DNA of 7,394 nt, from contig CAMNBW010000072.1 in the NCBI GenBank assembly GCA_946533525.1, forward strand, positions 1 to 7,394, written 5' to 3'. The notes below the pieces were generated by a model, which did not search any database, was not told the DNA's origin, and saw nothing but the letters and a program-made list of their open reading frames with translations. Shown here piece by piece: positions 1 to 5,158 of this stretch (within the stretch, counting starts at the first letter, position 1; each line of letters starts with the position of its first letter). The stretch comes from an uncultured Lachnospiraceae bacterium. Its GTDB lineage: Bacteria; Bacillota; Clostridia; Lachnospirales; Lachnospiraceae. Both the position numbers and the translations under genes were made by a program.

Positions 1-19
1 AAAAAGTAAGAAAATATGA
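1..19 (+). other. Possible 3' end of an upstream gene
   Basis: Only 15 bases precede gene 1. Two stops could end an upstream gene: TAA at 7-9 (after Lys-Lys in frame 1), or TGA at 17-19 (frame 2), which would make the ATGA overlap common in operons. Gene 1 lacks a clear ribosome-binding site and the downstream genes overlap tightly, so either would fit an operon that starts further upstream. Too little sequence is present to name the gene or choose the frame. Confidence 0.25.
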
Positions 20-2883
20 AATTGATATATAAAAGGATAAGGGAAAATGTTTGGCTGCTGTATACCTGTATGTTCCTGTTTACGGCGCTGGGCGTTTTCA
101 TCTGGCACATACTTTACAGGAGAAGCTTTGTCTGGTTTATAGACGGAGTGGATCAGCTTTTTCGTGCCTTCGTCTATTATTCGGGATATTTAAGGGGCGC
201 CCTTAAAGGTCTGCTCACAGGTCAGGGCCTTAACACACCCCACTGGGAATTTGCCCTGGGGGAGGGAGAGGACTTTATAAATGTTTTGCACTACTACGGG
301 GTCGGTGATCCGTTAAACCTCATCTCGGCGCTATGTCCTCAAAAATATCTGGTGCATCTTTTCGACTTCCTGATGATTCTTAGGATCTATATCGCGGGGC
401 TTGTATTTATCTTCCTTTGCCGCGAGACGCTTGAGGGCAGGAAGAACATTGCCCTTGCCACCGGGGCTGTGGCCTATTCACTGTCTACGGCCGCCCTGTT
501 TTTCGTGACTGTACACATCATTTTATTAAATGCCCTCATATATCTGCCGCTTATAATCCTTGGAGAATACAAGATAATCAACGGGAAAAGGCCCTATCTT
601 TTTATTATTTCGGTGGCCCTTGCGCTGGCGTCGAATATCTATCTTTTTGCGATAATGGCGGCAATGGCGGTGGTATACGCCTTTGAAAAGCTTATATTTA
701 TGTACCGGAAGGACGTTAAAACAATAGTTCTTTCGGTATTAAGGATCGGAGTATTTGCCTTTTGGGGGATAGCCCTTGCCGCGGTAATTGCCCTTCCCAT
801 AATCGGTTTCTGCCTTATTAATTCCAGAATGGGGAACGGGACCTCCGAGGGGCTTTTTTACCCGCTTAACTTCTATATTAATCTTAAGAACTCCCTGTTT
901 TCATACCCGGAGGCGGATATAGGCTACGGAACCATAATAGGGCTTACGGCGCCGGCTCTGGCGGCGATAGTTCTTCTTTATGCGGGGAAGGGGAAAAATA
1001 CCCTTTTAAAGATCTTTGGGGCGACGATCGGTATTTCGGTGCTTTTGCCCTTTGCAGGCAGACTCTTTAACGGCCTTGCCTATTCCTCCAACAGGTGGAA
1101 TTTCGTTATAGCCCTGTTTTCGGCCTATGCCCTGGTGGTTATGTGGGAAGATATACTGGCTCTTTCCAGGCAGCAGGCGGTATATATCTTCGTTGTGACC
1201 TCCATCCTGCTTTTACTTTGCGTTCTTTCGTCGGATACGGGCAGCAGCTATACCCTCTACGGCCTATGCTTATCCTATGCCCTGGTGTGCGGATTGCTTC
1301 TCTTTAAAAGCTGCGGGACAAAGCTGGTGGTCTTTTCTTTAATAGGCAGTCTTTTTATAAACTCCTTTCTGCATTTTTCGCCCTATGGAGATAATTTTAT
1401 AAGCGACGATATAAGGCTTTCGGAAATTGAAAAGACGATGAGGTCGGATGTGTCCGCTGCCATACAGACAGCGGCTAAAGAGGACGGGAATGAGGATTTT
1501 TTCCGGTATTCAAGCCATAGCTACAATAAGGGCCTGCTATCGGGGCTCTCCTCCTCGGATTTTTACTGGAGTCTGGCAAATCCCTATTCCTTTAAGCTTA
1601 GGAACGATATTGAGCATAACGAAGGCATAGTTTATAAATATAACCTCTATGACAACAGGACAATATTGAATACCCTGGATAATGTCAAATATTACGCCCT
1701 CGCTCATGACAGCGGGGAGCCGGTTCCCTACGGCTTTTCCTATATGACAAGCGTGCCTGTCGGAGAAGAAGATGAGTATGATATATATAAAAATGAGCAT
1801 TTTCTGCCCTTCGGCTATACCTACGATGCCTATATGCCTAAGAGCGAGTGGCTTAAGCTAAACGCAGCCGAAAGGGAGAATGCCATGCTGGATCTGGCTG
1901 TAATAGAAGAGCCGGACGGGGATATTGCCTCTCTTCAAACCGCGGGCTATAAGGAGCACGTTCGGAAGATCCCCTTTGAGTTTGTAAATACCAATCCGGC
2001 GCTTGCACAGATCGGAGATAAGATCTATGCCACCGAGGAATATCAGGCAATGGAGCTTAAGCTTGCGGGGGATAGTGATACTGCGGGGGGAGAGCTTTTT
2101 TGCGAGGTTAAGGGCCTCGATTTTAAGCCGGCCAACGATTTTAAGCTCTTTTTCGGCAAGGACGAGATTTACGACCCGAACCACCGGTTCAACAGGGCCG
2201 ACTTTATGTCTCTTTCCTTTAACGACAAGAGAAAGCTCGTTGCGGACAGCCTTAACTACGTGCTGCCGCTAAAGGCCTTTATCGTAGCGGTCAATGAAGA
2301 CGATTATCAAAATGAGATAAAATATATTACCGAGTCAAATTCCATGTTCTCGGGGCGCCGGGATTTTATCGCCAATATGTGCTATTCGGACAGGCAGCAA
2401 AGCTCCCTTTGGCTTACCTTTAAGGAGAGGGGCGTATACGATTACAGCGATATAGCTCTTTACCTAAATCCCATGGATGATTATGCCGAAAGGGTGGATA
2501 AATTAAAAAAGGATGTGCTGGAAAATGTTGAATTCGGTAACGATAAGCTTACCGGGACCCTGTCGGCGGAGAAGGACAAGCTCCTTTGCATGACGATCCC
2601 CTACAGTTCGGGATGGCGCGCCTTTGTAGACGGTAAGGAAAGCCGGGTCTACAGGACCAATGATATGTTTATGTCTATAGCTGTTCCGGCGGGAGAACAC
2701 AGTATAGAGTTTAGGTATCAGACGCCGCTCTACCCTGCGGGCGTGGTAGTTACCTGTGTTTCCCTTATCTTGCTGGCCGTATATTCCATTATCCTTGAGA
2801 AGTCCAAAAAGCAGGGGAGAGTTAAACAGACGGAAAACCCGGACATCCTTAAGAACGGACCGGAGACAAAGAATGCACAGTAA
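16..2883 (+). CDS. yfhO: YfhO-family multi-spanning membrane glycosyltransferase (GT-C type)
   Basis: Probable polyprenyl-phosphate-sugar-dependent transferase acting on the outer face of the cytoplasmic membrane. B. subtilis YfhO is needed with CsbB for lipoteichoic acid glycosylation; the acceptor here is unknown. Family marks seen: a first membrane segment (about residues 12-34) followed by an acidic loop with D43, D46 and Q47; a WEFALGEGEDF stretch (77-87) and GDPLNL (97-102); about eleven further hydrophobic segments between 117 and 455; the SNRW motif (358-361); and a long outside domain (about 456-905) with YDNRT (545-549), NVKYYA (556-561), LPFGYTYD (597-604) and SSGWRAFVDGK (864-874). 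A last membrane segment (about 906-927) leads to a charged tail of 28 residues. The length of 955 aa is somewhat above B. subtilis YfhO (about 860). The ATG at 16 is the first possible start, since TAA at 7-9 closes the frame; no strong Shine-Dalgarno is visible. It overlaps gene 2 by 11 nt. The family call is firm; the substrate is inferred. Confidence 0.9.
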   Translation: MKLIYKRIRENVWLLYTCMFLFTALGVFIWHILYRRSFVWFIDGVDQLFRAFVYYSGYLRGALKGLLTGQGLNTPHWEFALGEGEDFINVLHYYGVGDPLNLISALCPQKYLVHLFDFLMILRIYIAGLVFIFLCRETLEGRKNIALATGAVAYSLSTAALFFVTVHIILLNALIYLPLIILGEYKIINGKRPYLFIISVALALASNIYLFAIMAAMAVVYAFEKLIFMYRKDVKTIVLSVLRIGVFAFWGIALAAVIALPIIGFCLINSRMGNGTSEGLFYPLNFYINLKNSLFSYPEADIGYGTIIGLTAPALAAIVLLYAGKGKNTLLKIFGATIGISVLLPFAGRLFNGLAYSSNRWNFVIALFSAYALVVMWEDILALSRQQAVYIFVVTSILLLLCVLSSDTGSSYTLYGLCLSYALVCGLLLFKSCGTKLVVFSLIGSLFINSFLHFSPYGDNFISDDIRLSEIEKTMRSDVSAAIQTAAKEDGNEDFFRYSSHSYNKGLLSGLSSSDFYWSLANPYSFKLRNDIEHNEGIVYKYNLYDNRTILNTLDNVKYYALAHDSGEPVPYGFSYMTSVPVGEEDEYDIYKNEHFLPFGYTYDAYMPKSEWLKLNAAERENAMLDLAVIEEPDGDIASLQTAGYKEHVRKIPFEFVNTNPALAQIGDKIYATEEYQAMELKLAGDSDTAGGELFCEVKGLDFKPANDFKLFFGKDEIYDPNHRFNRADFMSLSFNDKRKLVADSLNYVLPLKAFIVAVNEDDYQNEIKYITESNSMFSGRRDFIANMCYSDRQQSSLWLTFKERGVYDYSDIALYLNPMDDYAERVDKLKKDVLENVEFGNDKLTGTLSAEKDKLLCMTIPYSSGWRAFVDGKESRVYRTNDMFMSIAVPAGEHSIEFRYQTPLYPAGVVVTCVSLILLAVYSIILEKSKKQGRVKQTENPDILKNGPETKNAQ
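2862..2865 (+). promoter_or_regulatory. Ribosome-binding site for gene 2, inside gene 1
   Basis: GGAG with a 7-nt gap to the ATG at 2873. It decides the start of gene 2, because the frame is open for a further 39 codons upstream to an ATG at 2756. The site lies in the last codons of gene 1, whose stop TAA is at 2881-2883, so ribosomes ending gene 1 could restart on gene 2. Confidence 0.65.
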
Positions 2884-5158
2884 CCTTGGTTTTATAAAGG
2901 GAAAAAAGTTTATTATCCTGGCCTTGGCCGCTGAGCTCCTGCTTATTATTGCCATATTTGTTTTGTCGGGCAAGAAGGAGCTTATGAGCGTGGAGCTTAA
3001 GGGCGCCAGACCTGCCGATGAAAATAAATTTACCGAGTTTACCTTTGAGGGCAATAAAGTTACGGTGAATAATCCCGGAAATGTGGAATATGAGCAGCCG
3101 GAGATGATAATTTACGATTCTGAGGGCATGTTTAAGGGAGGCTATGACCTGACGATCTACTATGAGTCCGAGTCAGACCAAAACTACTATACCTTAAGAA
3201 CCAATAACTATAACGACCTGGATGCCGCCTACGGGGAGGACTTAAGAGCCTGGCTGCCTTCGGTTTCCAGGGTTCATACCAGCCACATAAGCTCTGCCGA
3301 TAATTCGATCCCGCTTTACCTTACGATCTGCTATTCGGGAAAGGGGCAGTTAACCATAGAAAAGGTGGTTGCTGCACAGACGAATGCGGACAGATATAAG
3401 GGAGCGGCTTTGGCGGCCCTCGTATTTTTGTGTCTGGATATTCTCTTCCTTAACCGGAAACGTCTGGAGGAATTATTCTCGGTTAAGCAATACAGCTTCA
3501 CCGTAGGTCTAATTGTACTTATCTTTACAGCTTCGCTCCCGGTTTTTGCCAGGGGGATATATATAGGCCACGACACCCTGTTTCACGTTATGCGTATAGA
3601 AGGGCTTAAAGAGGCGATCTTAAGCGGACAGTTTCCTCCGAAGATGCACAGCACTCATATGTACGGATACGGCTATGCCACGGGACAGATGTATCCGCAG
3701 CTTTTTTTGTATCCCTCGGCTTTAATGAGGATTTTGGGCTTTGACCGGGTCTTTGCACATGATTTTCTTATCCTTATGATAAACGCCCTGACTGTCTGTA
3801 TTACTTATTATTCCGTTCTTAAAATATTCAAGGCCCGCTATGTGGCTGTCATAGGAGCTGTGCTGTATACTCTGGCGCCCTATAGGATAATGGATATATA
3901 TTTCAGGGATGCCGTGGGAGAGTATTGCGCCATGGCCGGGCTGCCGCTTGTGGTATGGGGGATATACAGTTTTCTAAAGGAGGAAGAAGGGGAGGAAAAA
4001 CCCAGATATATAGCGCTGGCACTGGGATACAGCATAGTGCTGGAATCGCATCTTTTGACTGCTTTTGCAGCGGCATGCTTTTGCTTATTGTTCGGTATTA
4101 TCTTTATTAAACGGCTTATACGTAAGGACCGTCTCATAGCCTTAAGTAAATTTGCAGCTCTTACGCTTGCGTTAAATGCGGCTTTCCTGGTTCCTTTACT
4201 GGACTATCTCAGGCTTCCTATGAAGCAGTTTGAAAATTCCATAAAGAGTAAGGGACTGGATGTTGTGCAGCTTTTTACCAACAATATGCTCCAATCCACA
4301 ACCGACCTTAAGGGAAGGACGGTAGTAGAGGAGACGGGACAGATTGGTATAAACGATAAGCTTCCCTATGCCATAGGATATGCGCTTTTGTTTACTGCAG
4401 CGGCCTTTCTTCTCTTTGTCAGACTGGAAAACAGGTACAGGCTCCTGGGCGTAACCGCCCTGGCCTTCGGAACCTTGAACTGTTTCCTTTCGCTGTACAT
4501 TTTCCCCTGGGAAATTCTCGAAAGGACTCGGATTAAAGGGATCGTTTCGGCCTTTCAGTTTCCATGGCGCTTTCTTATCTTTGTGCCTGCGGGGCTTATG
4601 ATCTGCGGCTGTATAGGAGCCATATATCTGACAAAAAGGACGTCCATTATGAACATCCTGGTCATCGTGGGCATTATCGCTCTTTTCGGTTTTATAAATA
4701 TGACTGATTTTCTGATTGAAAGAGTGGAGCTTTCGAATGATGTCAAGCTGGACTACGCCTATCTGGGAGCGGCGCAGGAGTATCTTTTAAAGGATACGGA
4801 GAGTGATTTCTTTACAGAAAGGGGAGAGAAGATCACGGCCTCGGATGAGAGCGTGCTTATCAGTGACTACAGTAAGCTTGGGAGCAATCTGACATTAAAG
4901 ACGTCAAATCCTTCAGATAAGGAACAGTATTTAGACCTGCCGCTTACGATGTATCCCGGCTACTGCGCAAGGGACAGCCGCGGCGGGAGGCTAGAGGTGA
5001 CCTATGGGGAAAACCAACTGGTCAGGGTACTGCTTCCTTCGGGCTTTGATGATACGGTAAGGGTATATTTTGGAGGTAAATGGTACTGGAAGGCGGCGGC
5101 AGCGATGTCATTACTGACGGGAGTGGGTTTAATATGTTTTCTGTCAAGAAAAAGCTAG
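2873..5158 (+). CDS. GT-C-like integral membrane protein, '6-pyruvoyl-tetrahydropterin synthase-related' family
   Basis: Large membrane protein of 761 aa that I assign to the PTPS-related membrane family. Despite the name it shows no pterin-enzyme features; the layout is that of a GT-C glycosyltransferase. An N-terminal membrane anchor (about 12-32) is followed by a probable beta-rich outside domain (about 38-172), a second helix (about 177-194), and a multi-helix core from 208. Just after the first core helix (208-226) comes the motif GHDTLFHVMRIEG (232-244), with H233, D234, H238, R241 and E243, the position of the acidic catalytic loop in GT-C enzymes. Other family marks are YTLAPYRIMDIYFRDAVGEY (332-351) and FQFPWRFL (561-568). 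A beta-rich outside segment (about 615-735) precedes a last membrane helix (about 738-756). The frame is open upstream to an ATG at 2756, but 2873 is preferred: it has GGAG 7 nt upstream, gives a charged N-terminus before the anchor, and overlaps gene 1 by only 11 nt. Donor and acceptor are unknown. Confidence 0.85.
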   Translation: MHSNLGFIKGKKFIILALAAELLLIIAIFVLSGKKELMSVELKGARPADENKFTEFTFEGNKVTVNNPGNVEYEQPEMIIYDSEGMFKGGYDLTIYYESESDQNYYTLRTNNYNDLDAAYGEDLRAWLPSVSRVHTSHISSADNSIPLYLTICYSGKGQLTIEKVVAAQTNADRYKGAALAALVFLCLDILFLNRKRLEELFSVKQYSFTVGLIVLIFTASLPVFARGIYIGHDTLFHVMRIEGLKEAILSGQFPPKMHSTHMYGYGYATGQMYPQLFLYPSALMRILGFDRVFAHDFLILMINALTVCITYYSVLKIFKARYVAVIGAVLYTLAPYRIMDIYFRDAVGEYCAMAGLPLVVWGIYSFLKEEEGEEKPRYIALALGYSIVLESHLLTAFAAACFCLLFGIIFIKRLIRKDRLIALSKFAALTLALNAAFLVPLLDYLRLPMKQFENSIKSKGLDVVQLFTNNMLQSTTDLKGRTVVEETGQIGINDKLPYAIGYALLFTAAAFLLFVRLENRYRLLGVTALAFGTLNCFLSLYIFPWEILERTRIKGIVSAFQFPWRFLIFVPAGLMICGCIGAIYLTKRTSIMNILVIVGIIALFGFINMTDFLIERVELSNDVKLDYAYLGAAQEYLLKDTESDFFTERGEKITASDESVLISDYSKLGSNLTLKTSNPSDKEQYLDLPLTMYPGYCARDSRGGRLEVTYGENQLVRVLLPSGFDDTVRVYFGGKWYWKAAAAMSLLTGVGLICFLSRKS
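5119..5123 (+). promoter_or_regulatory. Ribosome-binding site for gene 3, inside gene 2
   Basis: GGGAG with a 10-nt gap to the ATG at 5134. It sits in the codons for the last membrane helix of gene 2, whose stop TAG is at 5156-5158. The 25-nt overlap points to coupled translation of the phosphoglycerol transferase with the upstream GT-C-like protein. Confidence 0.6.

Noticed and set aside
2756..2872. Upstream ATG extension of gene 2 (39 extra codons)
   Set aside because: The extension is Arg/Lys/Ser-rich and would overlap gene 1 by over 120 nt. The ATG at 2873 has a GGAG site at good spacing and a typical N-terminus before the first membrane segment.
2503..3054. Antisense open frame of 183 codons across the gene 1/gene 2 junction
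   Set aside because: Low-complexity, Leu/Arg/Ser-rich translation without family features, and fully explained by two overlapping real genes on the other strand.
2540..4366. Short repeated string AACGATAAGCTT in gene 1 (about 2538) and gene 2 (about 4353)
   Set aside because: A 12-base match of common codons in this composition, in different protein contexts; two copies do not make a repeat family or a regulatory site.
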